Positions 24,274 through 35,189 of a stretch of DNA of 64,000 bases are shown here, one piece after another. The stretch comes from Saccopteryx bilineata. Taxonomy: Eukaryota; Chordata; Mammalia; Chiroptera; Emballonuridae. A program made the translations under genes and the position numbers. The stretch lies in the NCBI RefSeq assembly GCF_036850765.1, contig NC_089493.1:131012239-131076238 (forward strand), given 5' to 3'. Under the pieces are notes generated by a model, which did not search any database, had not been told where the DNA came from, and worked only from the letters and a program-made list of their open reading frames with translations. How positions within the stretch are numbered: the stretch's first letter is position 1; every line of letters begins with the position of its first letter.

Positions 24274-24667
24274 ATAAGAGCATGAACTCTGGAACCAGAA
24301 TGCCTGCATCAAGATTCTGGCTTGACCACTATTCATATGCCTGACCTCTGCATGCCACTCATCTTTAAAACACGGATTCGACAGTTCCACTGTACAGCAT
24401 TGCCAAGAAGATTAAAATGGGTTAATAAATGTACAGTACCTAAGCAGTTCCTGGGACATGGTAAGGGCTCAATAAATGTTGAATTCTTATATCATTTAAG
24501 AAGACAGAGGGTACAGTTTGTTTGAAAAAGCATGTAACTATCATTTTTGTAAGAACTACAGCAAGCGACTTAAAACTCTTGGTTGGGAGTTAATGAGAAA
24601 GCCTTTTTAAGGCACTGTACTAAATTACTGAATGCTGTGAACATTCAGCATGAAAAGATTAAACTTC

Positions 24668-25374
24668 ATTCCAGTCTACCTGAATCATTACCAGCTAGAA
24701 GCAGCGGTCATTGGAACTTGGACATGAGCTGCAAAGTATAGAACGGTGACAATTCCAGTGCCATGCAGACTTTTCCTGGATGTGGACTTTTCCTGGACTC
24801 CTGCTCCCTGTGACAGCTCCCAACAGACTGAACTGTGGTTGGGTTGCATTTTTCAGGGATTTGGCATGGTGATGGGGCCAACTTGGACTTGGTGAACATG
24901 TTAAGGACACTACTCTTTTATGGATTCTTGCTGTATTGGCCAAGAGTTTGCTTAAAGGCTTTTAATCACTGTAAAAAAAAATAGAAGACTGGATAAAGAA
25001 GATGGGGCACATATACACCATGGTATACTATTCAGCTAGAAGAAATGATGATATCGGATCACTTACAGCAGAATGGTGGAATCTTGATAACATTATGCGG
25101 AGTGAAATAAGTGAATCAGAAAAAAACAAGAACTGCAGGATTCCATACATTGGTGGGACATAAAAGCGAGACTAAGAGACATGGACAGGAGTGTGGTGGT
25201 TACGGGGGTGGGAGGAGGGAATGAGGGAGAGGGTGACGGAGGACGATCTCTCTTTGGGTGATGGGTATGCAATAGAACTAAATGACAAGATAACCTGAAA
25301 ATGTTTTCTTTGAATATATGTACCCTGATTTATTGATGTCACCCCATTAAAATAAAAATTTATTCATATAAAAA
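24668..25374 (+). mobile_element. L1 3' end, 5' truncated
   Basis: The right half is like the copy at 12,301 (GTGTGGTGGTTACGGGGGTG ... TTGATGTCACCCCATTAAAA). A 15-base duplication, AAAAGATTAAACTTC, at 24,653 and 25,375 sets the limits. The left 300 bases are probably more of the same 3' UTR. Confidence 0.75.
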
Positions 25375-25389
25375 TAAAAGATTAAACTT

Positions 25390-26331
25390 CAACTAAAACT
25401 CACATCTGCTTTACAGTTCTCCAGTATCTGGTCTGCACTGATGACATGAAGAGAATTATGCTTTCCAGGAACCTTATCCAATTACTACACACCTCCTGCC
25501 TTAAAAAAGAAATCTTACTCTTTAATTATAAATCTTACCTTCTTAATTACAAAATGCAATCTATCTAGGATCTTTAATTGTGACAAAGTACATAGTATAT
25601 AATACTGATACTGGGACAGGCAAGAAGCATTTATGAAAACTCCCAGGACAATCCATCCAGGTTCTTACTTGAATCCTTAAAGCCTATGCAAGGACTTGAG
25701 ACCCCCGTGCATCAATAAACAACATATTCTCTAAAGGCAAGAATCAGGCCTTCCCTTTCCCAGCATACAGCACAACAAATAAGTGGGAATAACCATGTGT
25801 TAACCTCTTTCCTGAGGGATAAATCCTCCACTATCCCCACTATCTTTGTCAACTAACAGCATCAGAAAAAACACCCAGGTTTTTAGTCTCCAGACCAATT
25901 ATATTACAACCACCATTAACTCAACTAAAATGCTACAGTTGCCACTCCTACATCCTTAGCTGAGAAGGTGAAGTTTACTCTCTCTACATGTGTCTAGCAC
26001 AGTGCACCATGCTCTCATTCCAACTCAGCAAAACAAATCTAGAATTTAACAAGTTCAGACAGTTTACCAGAGGGCTTGCTTGGATGTTAGTAAATAAACA
26101 TTTCATTCAATGTTTATTTTCTCATAAAATTATCAAAAACACTGGATTTATTAAGAAAAGAGATTATATCAAGTCAGAGCAAAAATCTCAATTAAAATGG
26201 TTCATTAAACCTGAAATGTCCTAAGGAAATCCCAATAAACGTTGGAGGGACACCACTACATGTCACAAACAATGCTATACTAATCCTCAACTTCACCCTA
26301 CTTTCTGTAATAAAACAAGGCAAAAAAACAT
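25390..26331. other. Unique sequence at the start of the repeat-poor block
   Basis: No SINE or exon seen. The repeat-free interval continues to about 32.5 kb. Confidence 0.45.
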
Positions 26332-26860
26332 TTTATTTTACAGATTATAAATAGAAATGGATCGAGATATTGTACAGAATTACATAAAACCAGAAGACTT
26401 TTCAAGAACACGTATAGTTACTTAAAATGCAACTTATTTCTTGGTGGAATTATAGCTTATACAGAAAAACCACCGTACAAATCAAGTATTTAAAAATGAA
26501 GCACAGTATTTTATATAATGTATAAGTTTTTAAATAAATCACGTTTTACAGACAATTTTAATATAAAATCCAACCTTCTTTTTCTAAATCTGAGTCTTGT
26601 GAAGAGCAGAAGCTTCCACAGCCTTTCCATGGTTACTAGTGTTTGAAGTCCCAAGGCACCAAAACAGCGGCTTGAATCTAACCACCCACCACCGCTATGG
26701 CTCAAAGGAAGGCCCACACCCCTTAGAACCGCGGTAACTGAACATCAGGGGAACTCCAGAAACGGCTGTCCCCGACTACATTTATAATCTCTGACGACTT
26801 TCTCGGTCCCTCGTCCCACCATGGTCACAGACGAGCAGCATTCGACCGCAGACTTCAACT
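26332..26860 (-). other. AT-rich, repeat-free stretch ending in a minus-strand poly(A) site
   Basis: On the minus strand AATAAA (26,337-26,332) is followed by a T-rich TGTTTTTTTGCC element, as in a real polyadenylation site. The sequence between this and CpG island 1 is unique and could be the 3' end of a short non-coding transcript from the promoter. The longest minus frame (26,717-26,511) resembles nothing I know. Confidence 0.3.
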
Positions 26861-27713
26861 AAGGGACCTTGAGCACCTCACCCCCAAAATTACAACCAAG
26901 AGGGTGGCGACGACCCATGCTCCCACTCTTCAAGCTGCACAGTGCCATTCCCACTTCAAGGACCAAGGAAGAGACAACAACTCCAGCATTAGACCCTCTT
27001 GCCCCAAGCAAAAGGCACCGCGAAGCCAACAGAGTAGATCCTGGGACACTACCACAGCTTAGGTCGGCGGGGGCTCCTCCCACCCCCGAAGACGTAGGGC
27101 GGGGCAAATCTAGGCGCCGCGACTCCAAGCCTGAACCGACAGCGGGCTTTTCCGAGCCCCGCCTCACTTGCCAAGGAGGCGGAAACCGGGGGGAGGGGAA
27201 GAATGGCCAGGAGGCGTGGCATCATGGCTCCGTACGGCCTCTCGGGCCAACCGGATCCCGAGAAGGCGGAGGAAGGCAGACTTCACGCCCCCTCCCTGCC
27301 ACGCTCCGAAGACACGCGCGGGAGACCCCCCTCTCGATCCATACCCCAGCAGAACGGTGTCCGGGCACCCAGACGAGGCCCCGCCCCCCCGGGAAGGACG
27401 GCAGGGAGTCACCCACACACAGCACTCTGTGGAGGAGCAGCCCCGCCCCTCTCTCCACAATCGCACGCGCGCGCCGACCCCGCCCCTGAGCAGCGGCGCG
27501 AGAGCCCGCCCTCTCCGCGCGCACCGGCACTAAGCTCTCCTCCCCCTCCCTCACGGAGCAACCCCGCTCCGCCCCCCCACCCCTCACACAGCCACACGCC
27601 TCCCGCCCGCCGGCTCTACGGGAAGCCAAGGAGGTCAGTCCCCCGCTTAAAAATACACACCCTCAAGTCCCGCGTTACCCGCCACCAGACTCCCCGGCCT
27701 GGCGTGCTCTCAC

Positions 27714-28000
27714 CGCAAAGCTGCTTTGGCAGCTCCTTACTGCGTGTCCCTCCCAGCGTGAGCCTCAGGCTCAGCAGGGAGGCCCCGCGAATGGCGCAGG
27801 GCGCAGGCTCGCTGAAGAGGACCAGCAGCCTTCTCGTCGCGAACGAAGCGGTCGCAGGCCCCGGCGCCCAGACTAGGAAGGAGAGGGAGGGAAACTCTGA
27901 AGGGGAAGGGGAGGGGGAAGATGGAGAAACCGTCTCCACCACCTCTACCGCCGCGGCCGCTTCTCTGTTACCCGGGAAATCCCGCCCACTCCGCCGGCCC
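27714..28000 (-). other. Candidate non-coding first exon (SIN3A side)
   Basis: The exon would end at 27,714 with the donor CTTTGCG|gtgagagc on the minus strand. Its start near 28,000 is only a guess, placed just downstream of the CCAAT cluster. The reading frames here are CpG-island frames with no recognisable protein. Confidence 0.35.
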
Positions 28001-28067
28001 ACCCCTCAGAGGAAAGACTGAACTACGCTCCGCTACAGGCCGGATAACCCGCCTGTCAAAGGTTTAG

Positions 28068-28503
28068 CCAATCATTGCACAGTGCCTGCCGTCTGCCCGC
28101 CCCACCCCCCTCGGCAAGGAGGGGAGGGGAAGCCGCTCACTTTCTCCACGCCCCTATTGGCGGGGAGCTTCCCGAACTCAACCTCGCCTATTGGAGATGA
28201 ATTGCTGAATCCCACCCCCAAGCCGCAACACTATTGGAAGAAGCGGGAAAGCTTTTCACGTCTCATTGGAGGACTCCCCGATGCCCCGTGCCGTCTCAGC
28301 CACAGACCCAACAAGTCAGCTCTCGCCCTCGTCGATCGTCGCATTGGAAGGCTACCCCTGGCTCTCCCAGTGCCCTAGGAAGGTAAGTAACCAATGCGGG
28401 GTAAAATGTCCGTGAGAGAGGCTCCTCCTACCACACTGCCAAGACAGGCCCCGCCCACAGTCATTGGATTGGATAGCTCGCGCCCGGTAGGAACCCCTAT
28501 TGG
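28068..28503 (-). promoter_or_regulatory. Cluster of ten CCAAT (NF-Y type) boxes
   Basis: Eight ATTGG motifs (CCAAT on the minus strand) start at 28156, 28190, 28233, 28265, 28343, 28463, 28468 and 28499. Two CCAAT motifs on the plus strand start at 28068 and 28391. Several are spaced 32-43 bases apart, in the range over which NF-Y trimers are known to cooperate. Their position just right of the candidate minus-strand first exon fits upstream promoter elements. Confidence 0.6.
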
Positions 28504-28560
28504 CCGGTATGCCTGTCTAGGAAGGAGCTGACTCCGCCCCACGCGAGGAGGCTGAACCTT

Positions 28561-30189
28561 AGCAGTCCTTTTGTGGAATGTTTACACTAGAGACTGAGGG
28601 CAGAGTTCCAGAGCCCGAAACAGGAGGTGCCACTTAGCTCCACAGTCGAGATCCTATCCGTTGGATTTGAAGGGGAGAGGCAGCAGCATTACCACTATGG
28701 ATGACTACCTCTTACAGAAAAAAAGAACCTCATCCTTCCTATCCCGTTCTCTTTGCAATTTACATTTCCGCACGCTGCCTCCTTAAACACAAATATCCGG
28801 AGCTACCGACAATTTCTTTCAGTAAGTAGGGTGCACAGTTAAGACCTGGAGACCAAAGCCCGAGAAATAGCCCCAGGGGTCTGCTAATCCGCATTACACT
28901 TAAAACACCGACACTCCCAAAACCTGAATAAGTAGTCTTAAAAGAGCGGAGATAATCAAAATGAAGGCAGGGCCCTAACAGCCAGGGCCCTGACAAGCCT
29001 ACGAAAGGCAGATCGTGAAGCATAAGGCACTCGCGATCTCCAGGTGGTTAGATCTAGAGGCATCCTCAGACTGGAAGAACTGAGGAAATAGATTAAACAG
29101 TCCATGGCATAAATAACCCTTCACCCAAACTTCAGGAAAAGGATAAAAATTAGAGCTGGGGACAAAAGATAGTAAGAACGGCTCTTCACCTCCTCCTTGG
29201 ACAACAAGGGTTCACGGCAGTCCCTATGCCCTCTGTCGGTTATACTGTACTGCTTTGAACACAACGTGCTTGAAGTGCCTAGGTTGCTTTTATTTATTCA
29301 CCAAATAGGGCGGAGAACTGATGCTAGCTTTGGAGGACGCTCACTGAGCGCCTAGAGAGGAAGGGGCGGGACTAGAGTTTTCCCGCTCTCTCCAGCAAAA
29401 AGGTTACTCCAAGAGTCCACTCTACAAGTGCCAAGCCTCAGGGAACCTAAGTCCTAACGTGTCCTCCCTACGCAATTAGACGGAGACGGCAAGGAAGGAG
29501 CGCTGGCAACAGGTGGGCCAGACTCGAAGAATGGCTTTGGGCCGCAAGGACAAGGCAGCTGTGAATCCCACGAGCAGCGGACAAATGGGAGCAGCTTCTC
29601 CGGGACCAAGCCCTGTCCCAATCCAGAGCTCTAAAATAAAAGTTACACCGACGAACGCAAACCCCGGGCCAAACCCTTAGAAAGTTTCGAGGAAGCGGCA
29701 CTTCTGCGTAAGTGACCAAGGACTACCGTTAACGCTGGGTAGACCCCGCTCCGTGAACTGCGTGTCACATTGCGCTCCCACCTGACATGAACCATTTCGA
29801 ACCCAAGCAGAATTCAGCCACCCCCGACTTCTCTGTCAACGGGATAAGCTATCCTGGATCTTGCCCAAGGCATTCAGACCAATCCTAGGTTGCTTAAAGG
29901 TTTTAGGTAAACACAACTAAAGACAGTGGCTGCCTTACGCTTGGAATAAACCACACTGGCAGCGTCCGCAGCGTTCTCACGGCGAACTTTATCAAGTCAA
30001 GGAGAGCAGGAATAGTCAGGGCGCAGGGTCAGAACTTTAGTACTTGGTCCGAAAGAGCTGATCCCGTTTCCTCCTCCCAACCCCTGCAGAAGACCTGTTG
30101 CTAAGCCCCCCAAATCCACTCCACCATCACCCCCTAACTTCATCATAAAGGCTACAAAACCGTGAACTTTGGAGGAATGGATCATTGTG
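28561..30189. other. Unique sequence between the two CpG islands
   Basis: No repeats or recognised exons. It is moderately GC-rich near 29,330-29,700 and could hold regulatory elements. Confidence 0.4.
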
Positions 30190-31559
30190 TGTCTTCTCGG
30201 CTCTCCTGGCCCCGCCTTGCCAAGGACTTCAAGCCCAAGACTTCCCGGCGGGAGATAGCAAGGCGAGCCTCACCCATGTGCGGAGCGCGCACACCACTCA
30301 GGAGAGGGAACGGGGATGGACTTCCCTCATCAGGCTCGCTACGCAGGAGGCGGGGCTACCTACCCCACCAATCAGAAGTGGGGGGCGGGACTTTACTCCT
30401 CGCGTAAGCCGAGAGTATCCATCCTTTGCCCAGAAAGAAAAAAATCCTAAAACTTAAACTCCGGCCCAGCGTCCGATAGGCGGAGCTCGAGAGAAGGTCA
30501 TCCCATCAATAACCGAGAAGGAAAAAAAGGAGTCTGCCCCAGCCAGTGGAAGACAAGAGAAGGCGGGCCCTCTGGAGGAGCCCGGTGTGGGTTGAAGAGC
30601 GAGTACAAGGCCCCGCCCCTCATCTCTCCTCCGCGCCGGTTGCTCAGGCGGTCTTCGGAGTAGATAGTAAACAGGGCAGGCCGAGGAGCAGAGGCAGGAG
30701 CGGCCGGGCGCTCGGTGGGCCCCGCCCCTGCACCTCGGAGGTGCTCCACCCAACCGCAGCGGGTAGCGCCGGCGCTCGCCTACCAGCCGGCGGCCGCCAT
30801 CGCGACTGACAGGCGCGCCCCCGGGCCCCTCCCCGCCCGCTGATGCATTTCCTTTTCCCGAGTCCGAGCGTGGGGACTGTTTTCCCAGTTTCCGACCTTC
30901 ACTGCCCCTTTCAGGCCACCCCTTCGTGGGCGCGCTAACACGCGGCGCCCCCGCCCCCTCGCAGCCGCGTTGGGGTGGGCGGGGAAGGAGGCTGCTCCTT
31001 GTTTGTGGGATCAGCTGGAGCACGGGTTGAAGCCACCGAGTTGCTGGAGCTTTTCCACCGCCTCCGACTCAGCTGGCGCGGGCTCGCGGCCTGGCGGGTT
31101 CCAGCGCCCAATGCCTGTTCTACTGCCACGGCTAGGGAGTTGGGAGAGCCAGAACCGGCGCAGGAGGCGCTTTCCGGCGGCCTCCCCGCCCCCGGCCACC
31201 CCTCCCGCAGGCCCGCGCAGCCCCCGCCCCCAGAGTCCATAACAACCACGGGCCCGCGGCACCCGCGGCTCTGGAGCGCGCCCACCGCCCTCCGCCAGTT
31301 TCCGTATATGAAACCCCGCGGCGGCGGCCGTACTCGCCTTGCGTGGTCAGCCGGGAAGCCGCGGACCCGGCTCGATAGCAAACTCCAGATCTCAACTCGC
31401 TCTGGCGCCGGGGCTCGGGCCGCTGCCCCTGCCGAGCCCGCGCGCCGCAGCCCGGGCTCGGCTCCAGTCAGTGTGCGGAATTGTCCCCTTTTTAATCTTT
31501 ACAATAATTTTTAAGGTCTTTCTGGAGCAAGCGGTAATCCCCTCCTGCCCGCCACTTAC

Positions 31560-31879
31560 CCAGTTCCCCGCCACAACCTACCGAAACCGACGGTTCGGTG
31601 AAATAACCTAGATAGCACGCCTGCGTGCCGGCGACCCCGGGCCGGTCGACCCCTCCCCACGGATCCGGCCCGGCGGGGAACGCACACTGGCGAGCGAAGG
31701 CGCTCAGAGCTCCTTCCCAGCTTGGCCTTGCCTCCCTCGGACCCTGAGCCTCCCCTAGATCTGCCCAGGCCCGCGGCGCCCGCACCGTGGCGGGCCGGCA
31801 GGACCGACCGGCCAGAGAACCAGCCCCCCAAACATCGGAGATCGGGGAGACCAAATTAAAAGCAGCTGTTTAACATACC
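31560..31879 (-). other. Candidate alternative non-coding first exons
   Basis: Two good minus-strand splice donors end at 31,879 and 31,560 inside CpG island 2. The transcription starts to their right cannot be fixed from sequence. No start codon leads into a recognisable SIN3A frame. Confidence 0.3.
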
Positions 31880-32019
31880 TTGCGAGCCAAGCGAGGAGTC
31901 CTGAATGGGGAGAACGCCCCCCACGGGCCATTGGCTCCCCGGCGCCCGCGTCAATCACGCTCGGCCCGCCTCCTCCACTCGCCCCGCCTCTTCCCTTCAT
32001 TGAACGCGCCCTCTGTCCA

Positions 32020-32043
32020 AAATAATAATAATAATAATAAATA
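32020..32043 (+). repeat. (AAT)n microsatellite
   Basis: Eight or so AAT units at the edge of CpG island 2, not linked to a SINE. Confidence 0.9.
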
Positions 32044-32515
32044 GGTAAACTCGCTGCGCACGGGAGGCGTTTCTGTGGCCGAGTGCCCTGTCTCTCCGGC
32101 ACCGCCATCTGGAGTTGCTGGAGTCCCTGGGGTCGGGGTGAGATCCTCTGGGACTTGGTCTGCAGCAGAGGCGCGGAGGAGGAGCCAGCAGGGCTTTCCC
32201 AAACCCGCTTCCTTCACTCGCGCACCCTATTCGGAACTGGGCGGAGGGAGGCGGTAAGGACACCTTAGGGACCCGCTGGAATGTCCCGACTACCCTAGCG
32301 GTGTAACCTAACCGTGTCTGACTAAATACGAATAAGCAGGAAGTCCTGTGCTGAGAGCAACAGGAACTCGTTCCAAGCACCTACCGTGGCTCAGACAGAC
32401 ACACTCATACTGCACTTGCTCCTGGGTGCGATTGCAGAGGCTGGGTGAAGGCCGAGTCTGTGTCCCCCAAGGGTTCCAGACCCAGCCGAGAAGCCACAGA
32501 AAGGGCCAGAGCAGG

Positions 32516-32706
32516 CTCTGTCCAGCTAGCTCAGTTGGCTCAGAAAGGCCAAGGTTGCCAGTTTGATCCTCGGTCAGGAAACATACATAAATCAACTAAT
32601 GAGTGCAAAAATAAGTAGAACAACAGATCGATGTCCCTCTCTTTAACATTAATAAGTAAAAACAAAACAAAACAAAAAAACCGCCACAAAACAAAAAATC
32701 AAAAAA
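32516..32706 (+). mobile_element. S4 SINE
   Basis: The head TAGCTCAGTTGGCTCAGAAA and a CAAAA-rich tail mark the end of the repeat-free block. Confidence 0.8.
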
Positions 32707-32820
32707 AACTACAGCAAGGCAAGAAATATATATATAAATAGGTATCCATAGGAGTTCAGAGCAGAGATATTCTAGAGGAATCGTCTTCATAGAGGAGGTG
32801 GTATTCAAGTTGGGTCTCTA

Positions 32821-32983
32821 AAAATTTTTTTTAAAATTTGATTTAGAGAGAGGGAGAGAAACACTGACTCGTTCCACTTATGCATTCATTGTTTGATTTT
32901 TGTATGTGCCCTGGACAGGGCTGGAACCCACAACCTTGGAATATTGGGATGAGGCTCTATCCAACTGAGCTACTGGGTCAGGG
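32821..32983 (-). mobile_element. S4 SINE
   Basis: An imperfect duplication CAAGTTGGGTCTC/CAAGGTGGGTCTC flanks it. Confidence 0.85.
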
Positions 32984-32984
32984 C

Positions 32985-33889
32985 TCAAGGTGGGTCTCAA
33001 ATGATTTTATCAGGCAGAAATGAAGGGCAAGGCATTTTCAAGAAGGGCACAAAGGAGTAAGGACCTTCAAGTGGGGCTGTAGTCATGAAAATCAGGATTA
33101 GAAAGTACAAACTGAACAGCAGAGTACTTTAATATCTGATTAAGTCTTAGGCGTGCATAACAATGTGCAGGCAGTATGGTTATAAAACCACAGGCCCAAA
33201 ACTATGGTTTAAGATACTCAATATTCCAGCATCTGGGTGGGTTCTGAGGGCAGGTTAAGTGAGGGGTACCTACAGGCAGCGAGGGGAGGCACAAAAGCTG
33301 TTGTTGTAATACTGGGTTTGGAGACTGCAGAGGTACATCTTCTGGTGGGAGAGCTAGGCAGTGAAAACCAAGAGGTTTATTTTCTTTCTCTCAGCCACCT
33401 AATCCAGAAAGCCTTCCATACCTTCAGCAGCCCTCAAGCCAAAGCTCTGACTCAGATTCTTCTTCGAATTATTTGCAGTGTTTGTCATAACTTTCAACCA
33501 AAAGGAGTTTCTGAGGGGCAGAGGCTACCTCACATGTCTGTGCTCAACAGAGCTGAGCTTGAGGCCACGGCACAAAGGAAGAAAGACCTATAGTTTGAGG
33601 CACCCAGTAAAGGTGGGCAGTGTAGATGAGGACATGTGTCCAGAACGTGAAGGGCCCTAGAGTCCTTTGGGCACAATATGGGCCTGCTGGGGAACATTTA
33701 CTATCTTGCTCTCCCCAGTGTATATCATCAGTTTGGCTCAAATAAACACAATAAATTTTTTTTTAATTGGGGGCCTGCTGTCAGGCTGTCCCAACAATTC
33801 AGTTGAGATGTAATAAAGATATAACCAGGGCAGTAGCAATAGATAAGCAAGAATGAAAAAGAAGAGACATGTTTGAGAAAGTCTGAAGG
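32985..33889. other. Unique sequence, no gene seen
   Basis: A 118-residue plus frame at 33237-33593 has no recognised domain, and I treat it as chance. Confidence 0.4.
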
Positions 33890-33926
33890 GCCTGACCTGT
33901 GGTGGCACAGTGGGTAAAGCGTTGAC
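33890..33926 (+). mobile_element. S1 SINE head fragment
   Basis: Only the tRNA head (GCCTGACCTGTGGTGGCACA) is present; the 3' part is deleted. Confidence 0.7.
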
Positions 33927-34194
33927 CGAAGGGAACTGGGTGTCTGATTCAGTGTGGGTAACAGAAGAGAAGGAGTCAGTGGCCTGGTGTGTGAAGAGGG
34001 AGAAGAACTTGAGACTCGTGGTTAGGTAATCATGTTAAATTCTAGATTTAACATGGCCAGTGACTGGTGGTGTATCCTTATGCAAGTTCCTTCCTCCCTC
34101 TGGGTCTCTTTTTACCCCTGTGAAATGGGGTAGAAATTGAAGTAGAAAGACAGGCTCTAAGGACCCTTCCCTCACTCAAGAGTCCACAGGGATC

Positions 34195-34367
34195 TGACCT
34201 GTGGTGGCACAGTGGATAAAGCGTCAACGTGGAATGCTGAGGTTGCCAGTTCGATACCCTGGGTTTGCCTGGTCAAGGCACATATGGGAATTGATGCTTC
34301 CTGCTCCTCTCCCCTTCTCTCTCTTTCCCCTCTCTAAAATGAATGAATGAATGAATTTTGAAATAAA
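34195..34367 (+). mobile_element. S1 SINE
   Basis: Complete, with a tail of (GAAT)n. Confidence 0.9.
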
Positions 34368-34807
34368 GAGTCTGCAAGGCCGGACGTCCAATGGAGAAGG
34401 AAGCTCAACACTCAGGAGAGAGAGAGAGCAGGTGGAAAAAGATACTGATTTGGAAAGGGCAGTGGGTAGTACAGGTGCAGTGGGGACTAGAATCCGGGTG
34501 AGAGCTTGGTTGACAGAATCACTGAGGGAAAGGGTATGTTGGGGAAAGGCCAGGAGATAAGGACTGTGTATTCAGTGAGAGACCCAGTGCCTGGCAGGGC
34601 CATGGAGGTCAAGATTTGTTCTCAGAATTGGGGGCTCTGTAGGGTGAGGACCAGGTTTTACTTTATCAGAATAGGGATCACCTGATAGCAGATTCTTGCT
34701 CCATTTCCCAAAAGGCTGTGGCCTAGATGAAGGCACACCAGATACTCTGGGAACAGGACATGAGGCAGAGTGATAAGAGCAGAAAGAACATTAAAAATCA
34801 AGTCTCA

Positions 34808-35180
34808 GGCCCTGGCCGGTTGGCTCAGTGGTAGAGCGTTGGCCTGGCGTGCGGGAGTCCTGGGTTCAATTCCCAGCCAGGGCACACAGGAGAAGCGCCC
34901 ATCTGCTTCTCCACCCCTCCCCCTCTCCTTCCTCTCTGTCTCTCTCTTCCCCTGCCGCAGCCAAGGCTCCATTGGAGCAAAGTTTGCCAGGCACTGAGGA
35001 TCACTCTGTGGCCTCTGCCTCAGGCGCTAGAATGGCTCTGATTGCAGCAGAGTGGTGCCCCAAGATGGGCAGAGCATCGCCCCCTGGTGGGCATGCTGGG
35101 TGGATCCTGGTCAGGTGCATGCGGGAGTCTGTCTGACTGCCTCCCCGTTTCCAACTTCAGAAAAAGAAGAAAAAAAAAAT
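34808..35180 (+). mobile_element. S3 SINE, full length
   Basis: The head GGCCCTGGCCGGTTGGCTCA is intact and the tail ends in AAAAAGAAGAAAAAA. The flanks AAATCAAGTCTCA and AATTGAGTCTCA are an imperfect duplication. Confidence 0.92.
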
Positions 35181-35189
35181 TGAGTCTCA

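Larger units (their letters stand above)
26860..28560. promoter_or_regulatory. SIN3A: CpG island 1, probable SIN3A (alternative) promoter
   Basis: This is a dense GC- and CpG-rich block without repeats. Minus-strand CCAAT boxes crowd its right side (28,156-28,503), and a strong minus-strand donor (TTTGCG|gtgaga) ends a candidate non-coding exon at 27,714. Human gene order puts the SIN3A 5' end next to the PTPN9 3' end on the same strand, which suggests a SIN3A first-exon promoter. A perfect plus-strand donor (GGAAG|gtaagt) at 28,382 allows divergent transcription. SIN3A encodes a histone-deacetylase scaffold, and none of its coding sequence is here. The gene name is inferred from synteny only. 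Confidence 0.6.
30190..32290. promoter_or_regulatory. SIN3A: CpG island 2, probable SIN3A main promoter region
   Basis: This is a second repeat-free CpG-rich block about 10 kb from the PTPN9 3' UTR. It holds GC boxes (CCCCGCCCC near 30,612 and 30,720), a YY1-like GCCGCCATC near 30,793 and a CCAAT near 31,929. Minus-strand donors follow candidate exons at 31,879 (GCAAG|gtatgt) and 31,560 (ACTGG|gtaagt). A plus-strand donor GGCG|gtaagg sits at 32,253. This fits a promoter with alternative non-coding first exons and perhaps divergent transcription. SIN3A is assigned by synteny. Confidence 0.6.

Noticed and set aside
1..26000. Search for SIN3A coding exons or retroviral genes
   Set aside because: No frame resembles SIN3A paired amphipathic helices, and no gag, pol or env-like frame was seen. 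Open frames are L1, hAT or SINE.
27203..28021. 272-residue plus-strand open frame in CpG island 1
   Set aside because: Proline/arginine/serine-rich composition, overlapping long frames on both strands, no known domain. High GC removes stop codons, so long frames are expected by chance.
30454..31514. Several 90-190 residue frames on both strands in CpG island 2
   Set aside because: Same GC effect; they overlap each other and show no domain.
33237..33593. 118-residue plus-strand frame in unique DNA
   Set aside because: No domain, no splice or promoter context, length within chance expectation.
34828..35136. Recurring frames such as RFPARAHRRSAHLLLHPS in several places
   Set aside because: They are translations of the S3 SINE and recur wherever that SINE lies.
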